Source: Cellvibrionaceae bacterium (GTDB taxonomy: Bacteria > Pseudomonadota > Gammaproteobacteria > Pseudomonadales > Cellvibrionaceae). From it: 64,000 nt of DNA. This document shows, one piece after another, positions 1 to 9,669 of the stretch (its first letter is position 1; each line of letters starts with the position of its first letter). The notes below the pieces were generated by a model, which saw nothing but the letters and a program-made list of their open reading frames with translations, ran no database searches and had not been told where the DNA came from. Where the stretch lies: the NCBI GenBank assembly GCA_021151695.1, contig JAGKWU010000002.1:186001-250000 (forward strand), written 5' to 3'. A program made the position numbers and the translations under genes.

Positions 1-1636
1 ATGCACGTGGTGCGACCATGCCGAGCAGTTGGTGATGATCAAACGGCAATTTGGTGGCTGTGTTGTTAAATTGCGAGAAAGAACTTCTGAACCATACATT
101 TTCGCCGGTGATTTCGCTTAGCGTTTGCACGTTTTGGCCTGCGCTGCGCTGCGCATCAGAGACTCGCCAGCTGGCGGAGCCACCGGAGCCACTTTCCTGC
201 GGAATCGTCAACAAAAAGCGCTCGTCCAACGCGCCGGCAACCAAGGCGCCTTTACCGTTGCGCGAGCAGCCAGTAACACCTAAATGATTTGCATCAATTT
301 TTGCAGCGGGTGTTTTCTCCAGTGCATCTATCAGTCGGCTCATACCCCAGGCCCAGGCCGACATAGCACCGGCACCGTGATTGCTGCCGTAGAGCGTATA
401 GAATTTTCCTTTGCCGCGAGAGCTGCCGTCGGTTTGTTCGGCAATATCATTGTTGGGGAAGGTGATCACTGCAATGCCGCGATTTAACAGTGCCGTGTTA
501 TTGAGTGATGAGCCACCCATGCCAATTATCGCAGGGTAGGGAGCAGTGCCTGTTGTCGGCAATTGAATAGTTGCATTAAATGAAATGGATTTACCTGCAT
601 CCTGCACAGTTACGCTAATGCTATTGCCACTGGTAATTGCACTGACTTTCGCTGTTGCGGGATCAGGTTTTTCACCCAGCTCATAAAGTTGCACTTGTTT
701 ATTAACTTCCTGACGACGACAAGCCCAATCGTATTTGCTGGTAATAGTCGTACCGTTAATAGATTTAAATGGATTGGGCAGTGCAGCAATGCTTGGCAAG
801 TTGGCGTAACTTGCAAGCTCAGGCACGAAACAGCCTGCACCGGAATTTTCTTTACCGGTTGGTAGTAACGGATCTGATTGTGAATTGCTGGATGTACTTG
901 ATGAGCTGCTGGTTGAAGACGCGCTGCTGGGGGCGGAACTGGTTGTTGCAACGCTTGTGGCTGTCGAACTGCTGGTGGCACTGGACACAGGGCATGAGCT
1001 TCCACCGGTAATGCCATAGGGCGCAGGCTGGCCGCTACAGGTAGTGCGTGAAATACAGCTCTGTTGGTTTTCATAGCCCCAACCGCTCTGTGTTGTTACG
1101 CATAAGGGATAATTTGTTCCGTACCAATTACACTGTTGGCCTTGGGCGGCGCAACTGGCTGTGCTGCTTGCGGTTGAATTGATCGCGCTACTGGTAGTCG
1201 CGGCGCCGACATTGCCAAATGAAATGTAGCCGGAACAATGCAACCACTCACTGTAGCTTCCGCTACCGCAACCATTATTGTAAACGCCGGTATTGGTCGC
1301 CTGGTTTTCTGCCTGGCGAACTGCGCCGTTTACAACGATATAATCCACACGTAGATCGCGGCCGCTTGCATCATTGGTAAATGCAACGCGAATTTCACCG
1401 GATAAAGTCGTAGTCGCCGTGTAGCTCGCCATACTGGTGGTGGCAGTCCAGGTTTTCACGGTAGTGCCACCCACTTGCAGAGACGCAGATTCACTGCCCG
1501 CCGTGCCCTGCATACGGATTTCAATAGTATTGTTGGTTTGGGCGTTACAACTGTTGCTCAAAATTACCAGCGACGCCAAGGATAGAAGTGTAGGAAAAAA
1601 TCGGGATAACCAGATTGTTGTTTGCCGAGTATTCAT
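1..1636 (-). CDS. CE15 glucuronoyl esterase with N-terminal CBM60-like and CBM10 modules (3' end missing)
   Basis: Secreted esterase expected to cleave the ester between 4-O-methyl-glucuronic acid of xylan and lignin alcohols. About 545 codons are visible before the window edge. A signal peptide (residues 1-32) is followed by a calcium-dependent CBM60-like beta-sandwich (about 33-140), a Cys/Trp-rich CBM10 (about 160-198, containing NWYGTNYPLC and GWGYENQQSC), a Ser/Thr linker (about 215-248) and the CE15 alpha/beta-hydrolase domain. The family nucleophile motif GCSRNGKG is present with Ser at residue 458, followed by IPQESGSGG. The catalytic His region lies beyond the window. The frame was read directly on the minus strand from the ATG at 1636; it is open to base 2. 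Family assignment is firm; CBM60 versus another xylan-binding module is less sure. Confidence 0.9.
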   Translation of the reverse strand, partial: MNTRQTTIWLSRFFPTLLSLASLVILSNSCNAQTNNTIEIRMQGTAGSESASLQVGGTTVKTWTATTSMASYTATTTLSGEIRVAFTNDASGRDLRVDYIVVNGAVRQAENQATNTGVYNNGCGSGSYSEWLHCSGYISFGNVGAATTSSAINSTASSTASCAAQGQQCNWYGTNYPLCVTTQSGWGYENQQSCISRTTCSGQPAPYGITGGSSCPVSSATSSSTATSVATTSSAPSSASSTSSSSSTSSNSQSDPLLPTGKENSGAGCFVPELASYANLPSIAALPNPFKSINGTTITSKYDWACRRQEVNKQVQLYELGEKPDPATAKVSAITSGNSISVTVQDAGKSISFNATIQLPTTGTAPYPAIIGMGGSSLNNTALLNRGIAVITFPNNDIAEQTDGSSRGKGKFYTLYGSNHGAGAMSAWAWGMSRLIDALEKTPAAKIDANHLGVTGCSRNGKGALVAGALDERFLLTIPQESGSGGSASWRVSDAQRSAGQNVQTLSEITGENVWFRSSFSQFNNTATKLPFDHHQLLGMVAPRA

Positions 1637-1909
1637 TTTTTACCTCAGATTATTCTTATGGAGGGTTTTAAGCGTGAGTATTCTCCGATTGCTGAAAGAG
1701 TCATTACGCCTGTGATTGCCTGCTTGAATACAAGTATGCAGGGTTGGCGATGATGGGGCAAAAATAAGGCAATGGCAAACGGATAAAAAATATTACGATG
1801 CCAAAATATGTAAAGGTGGCGCATTAATTTGTTAAGCTGCTCAATAAGTTTCACCTTTAAAAAATATTTTATTTGTGCTTTGGTGAGAGGATTTTTTGAG
1901 GAAATATTT

Positions 1910-2461
1910 ATGCTGTTCGCTGTTTTCTTCCGCAATCTCAATTTGGGTAGGCCACCAGCGCCCACACGCGAACAATTGGAGCAGAGTTTCCTGGCTGCGG
2001 GCGCTGGCATGGCAACGTCATTTCTCACCAACGGTAACTTGGTCTTTGATGCCTCCTCTACCAGCAAAGCGGCAAAGATTCTGTCTGCTGCCCGTGCGCA
2101 TCTATTTGCGCAGCTTGGATTTGAGGAGCCAGCATTTTGGCGGGAGTTGGTATATCTGCAAACTTTGGTCGCGCAAGAGCCTTTTGCGGATATTGATCCC
2201 CACAGTGTTTACGAGCGCTGCGTTACGTTTTTTGATGAGCATGCCCGTTTGGGGCCTGCACCCGCGCAGAAAAATACCAAGGGCGATGTGGTGGTCATCA
2301 GCTACACCAAGGCGGAGATGCTGTCTGTGTGTTACAAGCTGGGCGCCAGCCCGGGCAGCCCCAATGCTTTCGCTGAGCGGCAATTTGATGTGAAATCATC
2401 AACGCGCTCATGGAGCACTATTTGCCGGATTGTAAAAAAATTTGGAGCGGTGAAAAAATAA
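1910..2461 (+). CDS. DUF1697-like protein
   Basis: Cytosolic protein of 183 residues resembling the DUF1697 family, whose biochemical role is unknown. The visible family features are the N-terminal FFRNLNLG strand-turn, which matches the usual 'LRGVNVGG' position, and the SFLTNGNLVF segment, which matches 'TYIQSGNVVF'. A longer in-frame start exists at 1829, but the ATG at 1910 has a GAGGA Shine-Dalgarno at 1898-1902 and starts exactly where family homology begins, so I chose it. The C-terminus (after about residue 150) diverges from what I know of the family. It is a single gene, divergent from the CE15 esterase and convergent with the RND pump genes. No regulation is visible. Confidence 0.7.
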   Translation: MLFAVFFRNLNLGRPPAPTREQLEQSFLAAGAGMATSFLTNGNLVFDASSTSKAAKILSAARAHLFAQLGFEEPAFWRELVYLQTLVAQEPFADIDPHSVYERCVTFFDEHARLGPAPAQKNTKGDVVVISYTKAEMLSVCYKLGASPGSPNAFAERQFDVKSSTRSWSTICRIVKKFGAVKK

Positions 2462-2522
2462 TTCAGGCTTGCAGAAGGGAGGAGTGCAAGCCATCGAATC
2501 CTTTTGATGGCTTGGCGAGTGG

Positions 2523-5500
2523 TTAAGCGGCTTTGTTCTCCAACTCAGGTTGAGGATCATGCGGTTTTTGTTTCAGCGGCAGGATTTTTGCGTTGCGCAA
2601 ATGGATTAGTTGTAGCGCCGTACGATAAACAAATCGGCCAAATGTGAGCGTAAGTACAACTTCAACGGCTGTGATCACAAAGCTAACAAAGCTGCCATGA
2701 GTTTGCAGACGGCGTTGGTGCTTGGCCACCAATCGGTCGCGCGCAATTTCAATGCTGTCGTAAAAGGTGGGAATCATCAGCAGAGTGAGCAGTGTAGAGG
2801 TTATGGTTCCACCTATGATTGCTACAGCCAGTGGCTGATAAAATTCTCCGCCTTCACCCATGCCGATGGCAACGGGCATCATGCCGGCGATCAATGCAAA
2901 GGTCGTCATCAGGATCGGACGCAAACGCGTGCGGCCGGCATCCATCAAGGCTTCTTCACGGCTCATGCCTTCACGTTCTTTGGTGCGCGCGCAGTCGAGC
3001 AACAGAATCGCATTTTTCGCCACAAGTCCCATCAACATAATCACGCCGATAAAACTCATCAGGTTGATCGTATGGCCGGTGGTAACCAATGCAATCACCA
3101 CGCCGATCAAACTCAATGGCAAACTCATCATCACAGGCACAGGCGCGAGGAAGGAGCTGAATTGGATCACCAGAATAAAATACATAAGCGCGATACCAGA
3201 GATTAACGCCGTAGTCATAGCACCAAACAATTCTTCCTGGTCACGGCCTGCACCGCGCAGCTCAATGCCGTAACCTGTGGGGAAGTCGATCGTTTTGGCG
3301 AGCTTCATAGCCGCTTCAATCACTTCACCTTGGGGAACGCCTTCTACGTTTGCTGTTACAGTCACAGCGCGTTTGCCATCTGTGTGCATGATGCGCGAAG
3401 GCGCTTTATCTTTTTTGATAGTGGCGATTTGCTCAAGTGGTATCACGGTGTTGCTGCCACCTGGCACGAGAGGCAAGCGTGCAAGTGATGATGTGTCGGC
3501 ACGATCATCCGGGTGTAAGCGCAGTGCAACATCGCGCGTTTCGCCCGTTGGGTCCACCCAATCGCCCACTTCAATACCAGCGAAGGCAACACGCAGTGCC
3601 TGCGCCGCATCACCCACGGCAATACCCAGGCTGCTTGCAAGGCCACGGTTCAATTCAATTTGCAATTCCGGCATAGGATCTTGTTGTGCGAGGCCAACAT
3701 CAACCGCGCCTTTTATTTTGCGCAGGTCATCCATATAGGCGTTGGTGATTTCCATCAGCTTGCGTGAATCCTGGCCGTAAAAATTAATACGTACAGGTTT
3801 GTCGCCGCCGTTGCTGGTGTCATCTTGTACGGTATATTCGGCGCCCACCAGGCGCTTTACCTGGCCGCGCAAATCAGCACCTATTTGCGCTGCGGTGCGA
3901 AGGCGTTCGCTGGGTTTGCCTATGTCCAGATCAATGCGGCTGCCATCGCGGCCTATATCACTGTAAATAGATTTCACTTCAGGAATTTGATGGGCCAGTT
4001 CAGCTGCTTGCGTGGTTTTGATGCGCGCATACTCAAGGCTCACACCCGCTGGCAAGCGAATATCCACGACCAGGCGACCATTATCCGCTGCGGGTAAAAA
4101 GCTGGTGCCACCTTTCCAGGATTGTAATCCCAGAGCTGCGACCAGACTGCCTACCGCGATAACCGCCATGGCGCGTCTGTGGCCCAGCGCCCAGCGAATT
4201 ACCAGGGTATAGCGATCAGCCTGACGGTCAAACCACTCATTAAAACGTTTGAGCAGTGCGCTAAAACCGCGTTTGGGTTGATGCTGATAACCCACAGGAT
4301 CACCCCAGCGTGACGACAACATAGGGTCGAGCGAGAAAGAAATAAACAGCGATACCAGTACAGAGGCAACCACGGTTAATGCGAAGGGTTTGAACCATTG
4401 GCCAGGGCCACCGCCCATAAACGCAACGGGAACAAATACCGCCACAATCGAAAAGGTGGTGGCCATTACCGCAAGGCCAATTTCTTTAGTGCCTTCACGC
4501 GATGCAGTCACACGATCCGAGCCGCGCTCCATATGCCGCACTATGTTTTCGCGCACCACAATCGCATCGTCAATAAGCACGCCTATCGCCAGCGAGAGGC
4601 CCAGCAGTGTCATAAAGTTGAGCGAAAAACCAAACAGCCACACAGCGATAAATGCCGCGAGTACAGAGGTGGGCAAGGCGAGGGCGGTGATTAATGTTGA
4701 ACGCCAGGAATTTAAAAATGCGTAGACCACAAAAATGGTCAGGCCGGCCCCGAGGATGAGCGATTCAATAACATTATTTAAACTCTGCTCGGCCCACTCG
4801 CCGCCGTCATTGGCGATTTCAAGGACAGTTCCTTCTTTCAAATCCTTGCGAATCGCCTCTATTTCTTTGCGTACAGCTTTCGAGACGCCCACGGTGCTAG
4901 CTTCGCGGGTACGTATGATGTTGATGCCCACAGAGTCATGGCCGTTGTACTGGCCTATGTTGTAGCGCTGGGCATTGCCATCCACCACATCAGCTACATC
5001 GCCCAAACGCAGCACATCATCGCCATTGCGTTTAATCACAATCTGCGCAAAATCTGCCGGCGTAGCGAGGCGGCCAATCAAACGAATGCTTTGATCCTCC
5101 AATTCACCTTCAAGGCGACCACCGGGTGCTGTGAGGTTTTGGTTTTGCAGTGCACGTTGTACCTCTGCCACGGAAATATTGTGCATGCGCAATTTTTCGC
5201 TGCGCACCAGCACGGATAATTCACGGCGTAGTTCACCGGAAATATTCACCACCGCAACACCGGGCACGCCGCGCAAACGATCCGCAATTTCTTTTTCCGC
5301 CAGCAGCGATAATTCTATGTGGCTTTGCGTAGAGGACGACAGCGAGAGCGACATAATGGGCCAGGCATCCGGATCTTGTCGGCGGATAACCGGCTCGCGC
5401 ATTTCAATGGGCAATTTGTAGCGCACGCTGGCGATGGAGTTGCGCACCTCATCGGCAGCTTCAATTAAATTTTTATCGAATTCAAATTCAATACGAAACC

Positions 5501-5768
5501 AGGCGCTGCCTTCGTCGGCCCAGGTGCGCATGTCGTGCACGCCGGGAATGCCGCGCATAGCTTTTTCGAGGCGATCAAGAATTTCACGTTCAACCGTTTC
5601 CGGTGAGGCGCCCGGGTAGGGGATGCTCACTTGCAAAATAGGCGGGGCAATATCTGGCCGCTCGTTGACGCGCAGTTGCTTGAGCGCCATCCAACCCAGG
5701 GCCATCAACGCGATGGTAATAACCACCGTGACCAGTGGGCGCTTGATACTAAAGTCTGAGAGAAACAT
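2523..5768 (-). CDS. RND efflux pump inner-membrane subunit (HAE1/AcrB-like)
   Basis: Proton-driven inner-membrane transporter of a tripartite efflux system, 1081 residues. It has the N-terminal amphipathic start and first TM (FLSDFSIKRPLVTVVITIAL), two large periplasmic porter loops, and the TM4 proton-relay pair in GVLIDDAIVVREN, with the matching lysine in GLVAKNAILLLD in TM10. Its gene starts 4 bases after the adaptor gene stop, so the two form an operon; no TolC-like outer-membrane gene adjoins. The protein runs about 40-60 residues past the usual C-terminus; the extra tail after AKHQRRLQTHG contains one more hydrophobic stretch. Substrate cannot be deduced. The large porter domains favour HAE1 drug/organic efflux over a metal (CusA-type) pump. 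Confidence 0.93.
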   Translation of the reverse strand: MFLSDFSIKRPLVTVVITIALMALGWMALKQLRVNERPDIAPPILQVSIPYPGASPETVEREILDRLEKAMRGIPGVHDMRTWADEGSAWFRIEFEFDKNLIEAADEVRNSIASVRYKLPIEMREPVIRRQDPDAWPIMSLSLSSSTQSHIELSLLAEKEIADRLRGVPGVAVVNISGELRRELSVLVRSEKLRMHNISVAEVQRALQNQNLTAPGGRLEGELEDQSIRLIGRLATPADFAQIVIKRNGDDVLRLGDVADVVDGNAQRYNIGQYNGHDSVGINIIRTREASTVGVSKAVRKEIEAIRKDLKEGTVLEIANDGGEWAEQSLNNVIESLILGAGLTIFVVYAFLNSWRSTLITALALPTSVLAAFIAVWLFGFSLNFMTLLGLSLAIGVLIDDAIVVRENIVRHMERGSDRVTASREGTKEIGLAVMATTFSIVAVFVPVAFMGGGPGQWFKPFALTVVASVLVSLFISFSLDPMLSSRWGDPVGYQHQPKRGFSALLKRFNEWFDRQADRYTLVIRWALGHRRAMAVIAVGSLVAALGLQSWKGGTSFLPAADNGRLVVDIRLPAGVSLEYARIKTTQAAELAHQIPEVKSIYSDIGRDGSRIDLDIGKPSERLRTAAQIGADLRGQVKRLVGAEYTVQDDTSNGGDKPVRINFYGQDSRKLMEITNAYMDDLRKIKGAVDVGLAQQDPMPELQIELNRGLASSLGIAVGDAAQALRVAFAGIEVGDWVDPTGETRDVALRLHPDDRADTSSLARLPLVPGGSNTVIPLEQIATIKKDKAPSRIMHTDGKRAVTVTANVEGVPQGEVIEAAMKLAKTIDFPTGYGIELRGAGRDQEELFGAMTTALISGIALMYFILVIQFSSFLAPVPVMMSLPLSLIGVVIALVTTGHTINLMSFIGVIMLMGLVAKNAILLLDCARTKEREGMSREEALMDAGRTRLRPILMTTFALIAGMMPVAIGMGEGGEFYQPLAVAIIGGTITSTLLTLLMIPTFYDSIEIARDRLVAKHQRRLQTHGSFVSFVITAVEVVLTLTFGRFVYRTALQLIHLRNAKILPLKQKPHDPQPELENKAA

Positions 5769-5772
5769 AGGC

Positions 5773-6936
5773 TTATCCTTCCTGTTTCACTGTTGTGGGC
5801 GCTTTTTTGTCGGCATCGGCTTTGACGCTGTTACTGCTATCCACTTTTTTCATTTCGACGCTGGCGCCGTCAACCAATCCACCGCGCGGATGGCGAATCA
5901 CTGTGTCACCCTGGCCCAGGCCCGCCACTATGGCGTAGTCACCGGTTTTAACATCGCGCGCGCCAATTTTGATTTCCACTTTTTTCAGCTGGCCTTTTTG
6001 TACGCGCCAGGCATAGGTGTGATCGCCTTGCTGTACCAGGCTGGTTTCCGGCAGTGTCAGGCCCTGCAGGGATTCAGCCTGCACACGGCCCTCTGCAAAG
6101 GTACCTACGGTTAAATTATTGCTATTGCCAATAGCCACCTGCACACCCACTTGGCGAGTGTTGGCATCGGCGACGGGGTTGATACGCTCAATCTTGCCTT
6201 CGAACAAATTGCCGCGCGTGCCATTGATATGGAAACTGACAACTTGTCCAACCTGGATATACATAGCCTGGTCGGCCGACACAAAACCGGAGAAATAAAT
6301 ACTGGACGGATCAATCACGTTCAGCAGCGCTTTGCCCACTTGCGCGGTATCGCCATTGGAGGCTTCGCGGTGGCTAACAACACCGGAGAAGGGCGCGCGC
6401 ACTTCGGTGCGAGCCAGCTGTAGGGTGTCTTGTGCAAGGCGGGAGCGGGCTGCGGCCAACTCGCTTTGGGCGCTGTTGCGGCGCAGTTCGGCGTCCTCTT
6501 TCTCTTGAGTGGAAACGGCGCCGCTAGTGGACAGGGTTTTCAGGCGCTGGTATTGCCGTTCCGCCTGATCAAAGCTCTGTTGGGCGGCGCGCTCTGCCTC
6601 CTGTGCTGAGGCCAGTGCCTGGCGGAAGGTGGTATCGTCGAGGCGTACCAGCAGGTCGCCTTTCTTGACCAGGTCACCATTATCTTTGACGACCTGCATA
6701 ACAATTGCTGACACCTCAGCGCGCAAGTCAGCCTGCTTTTTAGCCTGCAGCGAGCCGGAAATAACGGGCCCTGAGGCGATACGGGTGGTGGAAATCTCCA
6801 CCAGATCTTCCGGGACTATCAGCATGGAAGGCTGGGGCTGCTTGGCCGCGGCATCTTTCGCGGCATCCTTTTTGGCTCCGCCACAGGCCGTAACCAGGGC
6901 GAGCAAACTCATGATTGCCAACTTCTTGATGTGCAT
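5773..6936 (-). CDS. RND periplasmic adaptor (membrane fusion protein), lipoprotein
   Basis: Periplasmic adaptor of the pump encoded immediately downstream. The ATG at 6936 gives a lipoprotein signal (MHIKKLAIMSLLALVTACGG, lipobox Cys at 19), whereas a longer frame back to 7059 would bury this signal; an AAAGGA Shine-Dalgarno sits upstream of 6936. The 387-residue product shows the split lipoyl half-motifs (KQADLRAEVSAIVMQVV and RTEVRAPFSGVVSHREASNG), an alpha-helical hairpin rich in Ala/Gln/Glu (about residues 105-165), and C-terminal beta-barrel and membrane-proximal segments. The tail is Lys/Asp-rich. It belongs to the AcrA/MexA class. First gene of the two-gene operon; no dedicated regulator is adjacent. 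Confidence 0.92.
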   Translation of the reverse strand: MHIKKLAIMSLLALVTACGGAKKDAAKDAAAKQPQPSMLIVPEDLVEISTTRIASGPVISGSLQAKKQADLRAEVSAIVMQVVKDNGDLVKKGDLLVRLDDTTFRQALASAQEAERAAQQSFDQAERQYQRLKTLSTSGAVSTQEKEDAELRRNSAQSELAAARSRLAQDTLQLARTEVRAPFSGVVSHREASNGDTAQVGKALLNVIDPSSIYFSGFVSADQAMYIQVGQVVSFHINGTRGNLFEGKIERINPVADANTRQVGVQVAIGNSNNLTVGTFAEGRVQAESLQGLTLPETSLVQQGDHTYAWRVQKGQLKKVEIKIGARDVKTGDYAIVAGLGQGDTVIRHPRGGLVDGASVEMKKVDSSNSVKADADKKAPTTVKQEG

Positions 6937-7227
6937 AGAGGTGTCCTTTAGGTATTCGTAAAGCGGATTAAGGGTATTCGTAAAAGCGAATCGGGGTGGG
7001 CGGGATGCCCATTTGTCCGGGTGCATTATAGGACGTGGATGGCGCAAGTTTGGATTCAAAAACTTTAAAAAATGTTAAGAGCCAGCGCACTGGCATTGCC
7101 AATGAATTAGGATCATAAAAGCAGCCCTGCTAATGACATTCGTAAGTGGACAGCTGGTTGCAGATGAGTTGGTTGGGGAACAGTATGTTGGCCGTGACTG
7201 GGACGGTTCCTATAAGGTGACGAGCTT

Positions 7228-8007
7228 ATGAAAATCGCGACTTATAACGTTAATGGCGTTAATGGGCATTTACCTGTGCTTTTGCGTTGGTTGCAGGAAG
7301 CTCAACCTCATGTGGTCTGCCTGCAGGAGTTAAAAGCACCGCAAGAAAAATTTCCAGAAAATGCGCTGCGCGAATTGGGTTATGACTGCCTGTGGCAGGG
7401 CCAAAAAAGTTGGAACGGCGTCGCTATTCTTTCGCGTATCGGCAAGCCGCAGCTGATACAGCATGCACTTCCGGGCGATGGGGAGGATACCCACAGCCGT
7501 TACATCGAGGCCGCTATCCAGGGAATAATTATTGGCTGCCTGTATTTGCCTAATGGCAATCCCGCGCCCGGGCCAAAATATGATTACAAATTGCGTTGGC
7601 TTGAGCGGTTGCGTCTGCATGCGTCTGAATTGCTGAAAGCCAAGGTTCCTGCGGTATTGGCTGGCGATTTCAACGTGATTCCCGATGATCTCGATGTTTA
7701 TAAGCCGGAATCCTGGCGGGACGACGCTTTGTTTCGACCAGAGGTTCGCGCTGCCTATCACCAATTGCTAGCGCAAGGATGGACGGATGTGATTCGCTAT
7801 CTTCATCCCAACGAAAAAATGTATACCTTCTGGGATTATTTTCGCAATGCATATCCGCGCAATGCCGGCTTGCGTATTGATCACTTTTTAGTGAACGCCG
7901 CGCTTAAAAAGAAATTAACGGCTTGTGGTGTGGATACGCAGGTGCGTGGCTGGGAAAAAACCAGCGATCACGCACCTGTATGGATTGAGCTAGCCTTGTC
8001 TTCTTAA
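7228..8007 (+). CDS. xthA: Exodeoxyribonuclease III
   Basis: AP endonuclease and 3'-exonuclease of base-excision repair, 259 residues, a normal length for the family. The metal- and phosphate-binding landmarks of the EEP fold are all present: KIATYNVNGVNG at the start, CLQELKAP (metal-binding Glu), LYLPNGNP, LAGDFNVIPDDLDV (Asp/Asn pair), TFWDYFRNAYPRNAGLRIDHFL and the C-terminal TSDHAPVW with the catalytic Asp-His. Start at the ATG of 7228 matches the family N-terminus exactly, with a weak AAGGTGACG upstream. It stands alone between the divergent efflux adaptor and the convergent quinoprotein gene. Confidence 0.95.
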   Translation: MKIATYNVNGVNGHLPVLLRWLQEAQPHVVCLQELKAPQEKFPENALRELGYDCLWQGQKSWNGVAILSRIGKPQLIQHALPGDGEDTHSRYIEAAIQGIIIGCLYLPNGNPAPGPKYDYKLRWLERLRLHASELLKAKVPAVLAGDFNVIPDDLDVYKPESWRDDALFRPEVRAAYHQLLAQGWTDVIRYLHPNEKMYTFWDYFRNAYPRNAGLRIDHFLVNAALKKKLTACGVDTQVRGWEKTSDHAPVWIELALSS

Positions 8008-8043
8008 CCTCGTGGAAGCAAGTGAGAAGAACGCGAGCAGTCG

Positions 8044-9609
8044 CTATTTAACGTTCAAACTTTTTAGCCAGGCTTGCAGCTGTTCACGCTCTTGTGGCAA
8101 CAGGCTTTTGTCCGGTGGCATGGGCATAAGTTTGTCATCGAAGATTTTTTGCTCCATGCGGGTTTTATTGTTGTCTATCCGCAGCCACTGGTTGCTGTTC
8201 AACAATTGTCCTGCATCAGATACCAATGCTTCATGGCATTTGCTGCAGCGGTTAGTCAGTATGCTGCGAATATTTTCTGGCGGTGTTACTGCTGGCGTTG
8301 CGGTTTGTGATAGTGCCGGCTTTTCATCTTTATACGCTATTCCGTTTGACAAGCGTAACAGCGCCGCGTTTTTGTCATCCACAATCAACAGGCTGCCGTC
8401 GTTCATTATGCTCATACCTGCAGGGGCACCCTTAGGGCGCAAACCATTTACCTCATTCCAGCGCGAGATAATTTCCTGGTGTTGTGCGGCGCGGCCGGTG
8501 CCAGCTTTGGCAGAAAAATGTTGGGATGAAAAATCCGTTGCGCCATTTAATGGATCGCTCCAATAGTGCGCGCTGTCGCCCAGTTTGGGTCTCCCTTGCT
8601 CATCAACATCAAAAGCAACCAAACGATGACCAACAATTTTATAACCGTGCCAGCCCAGCAGTAATTTGTTGGTGAGCGATGGGAGTTTGGTGTGGGTGTA
8701 GTAAAGCGCATCCAGCGGCGCCGTGTGGGGTGGCAAGAGCGACCAAGGCTCTTCGTAATTGCTTTGGTTACAACCAGGCTTGGAATCATCCACACTGGCT
8801 CTGCGGTTGTAGCACAAGGGCCAACCATAAAATTTTCCGGGCTTGATGATGTTGAGTTCTTCGTAGGGATCATTGGCGCTGCTGAAATCAATACTGTTTT
8901 CTGCTTGCACTACGGTACCGCTGCTATGTACCGCCAACGCCATGGAATTGCGCAGGCCGCTGGCGAACAAGGTAAAATTTTTATCCCAACTGTTGCTGGT
9001 GGAATTGAATTTGTACAAGCGCAGGGCGGCCTCGGTGCCATTGCTGCAATCCGCAATACTCACGCTTTTATTGCAGCGATCCGAAGAGGAACCTATGTTG
9101 AGAATAAGATTATTGTTGTTATCAAAAGTAAAGTTTTTGAGTGGATGCAAATACTCAGCGTTGTAAGGCAAATCATCCAATACAGTTTCAAACTTGGCGA
9201 TTTTGTTGTCGGCAATATCAAAGCGGGTAATACGTTGCGCTTCTGCTAGATAATATTTTCCATCGCGGCCACGCAGGATTTTGTGGGGCAGGTTGAGGTC
9301 GTTTAATAAAATATTGGCAGTCGGTACTTTTTGTCGAAAATCTACCAGCCACAACTTGCCAAGCTTTGGCCCCCAGCCACCCATGTCCACTACCAGTAAT
9401 TTGCCATCGGGCAATTCGACGGCGGTGCGTGGCATTTTAAAGTTTGTGGTGGGTGATTTTTGCGCTAGCAGCCCAAGGCAAAGATTGTCGGCAGTGCCCA
9501 CAGCGAGCTTGGGATATCCATCGCATTGGTCGGTGAGTGTGGTATAGGGCGCAGCATTGGCGCTGAGATTGAAAGCAAGGAGGAGTAGCAGCATTCCCTG
9601 AAGTTTCAT
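8044..9609 (-). CDS. PQQ-dependent sugar dehydrogenase-like protein with C-terminal cytochrome c domain
   Basis: Periplasmic quinoprotein, 521 residues. A cleavable signal peptide (about 1-19) precedes a six-bladed beta-propeller of the soluble glucose/sorbosone dehydrogenase type. It shows the family features LPHKILRGRDGKYYLAE, SGLRNSMALAVHSSG and GKFYGWPLCYNR, followed by HGYKIVGHRLVAFDVDEQG. After a linker (about 425-445) comes a short cytochrome c module with the haem site CSKCH and a likely axial Met in KLMPMPP. The fused haem suggests electrons pass from PQQ to the attached cytochrome. The substrate is not deducible. It may form a unit with the lipoprotein gene upstream on the same strand (gap about 60 bases). 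Confidence 0.85.
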   Translation of the reverse strand: MKLQGMLLLLLAFNLSANAAPYTTLTDQCDGYPKLAVGTADNLCLGLLAQKSPTTNFKMPRTAVELPDGKLLVVDMGGWGPKLGKLWLVDFRQKVPTANILLNDLNLPHKILRGRDGKYYLAEAQRITRFDIADNKIAKFETVLDDLPYNAEYLHPLKNFTFDNNNNLILNIGSSSDRCNKSVSIADCSNGTEAALRLYKFNSTSNSWDKNFTLFASGLRNSMALAVHSSGTVVQAENSIDFSSANDPYEELNIIKPGKFYGWPLCYNRRASVDDSKPGCNQSNYEEPWSLLPPHTAPLDALYYTHTKLPSLTNKLLLGWHGYKIVGHRLVAFDVDEQGRPKLGDSAHYWSDPLNGATDFSSQHFSAKAGTGRAAQHQEIISRWNEVNGLRPKGAPAGMSIMNDGSLLIVDDKNAALLRLSNGIAYKDEKPALSQTATPAVTPPENIRSILTNRCSKCHEALVSDAGQLLNSNQWLRIDNNKTRMEQKIFDDKLMPMPPDKSLLPQEREQLQAWLKSLNVK

Positions 9610-9669
9610 CGCAATTTTCCATAGCTAAAGAAAGCGACAGGGTAGCTGCATCGGGCTGAAAAGTTAAGC

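Noticed and set aside
1829..1909. N-terminal extension of the DUF1697-like protein
   Set aside because: The extension is hydrophobic, has no Shine-Dalgarno and precedes the homologous start at 1910, which has a strong one.
2697..5619. Series of plus-strand frames across the RND pump gene
   Set aside because: They are opposite-strand shadows of a conserved gene with no coding features of their own.
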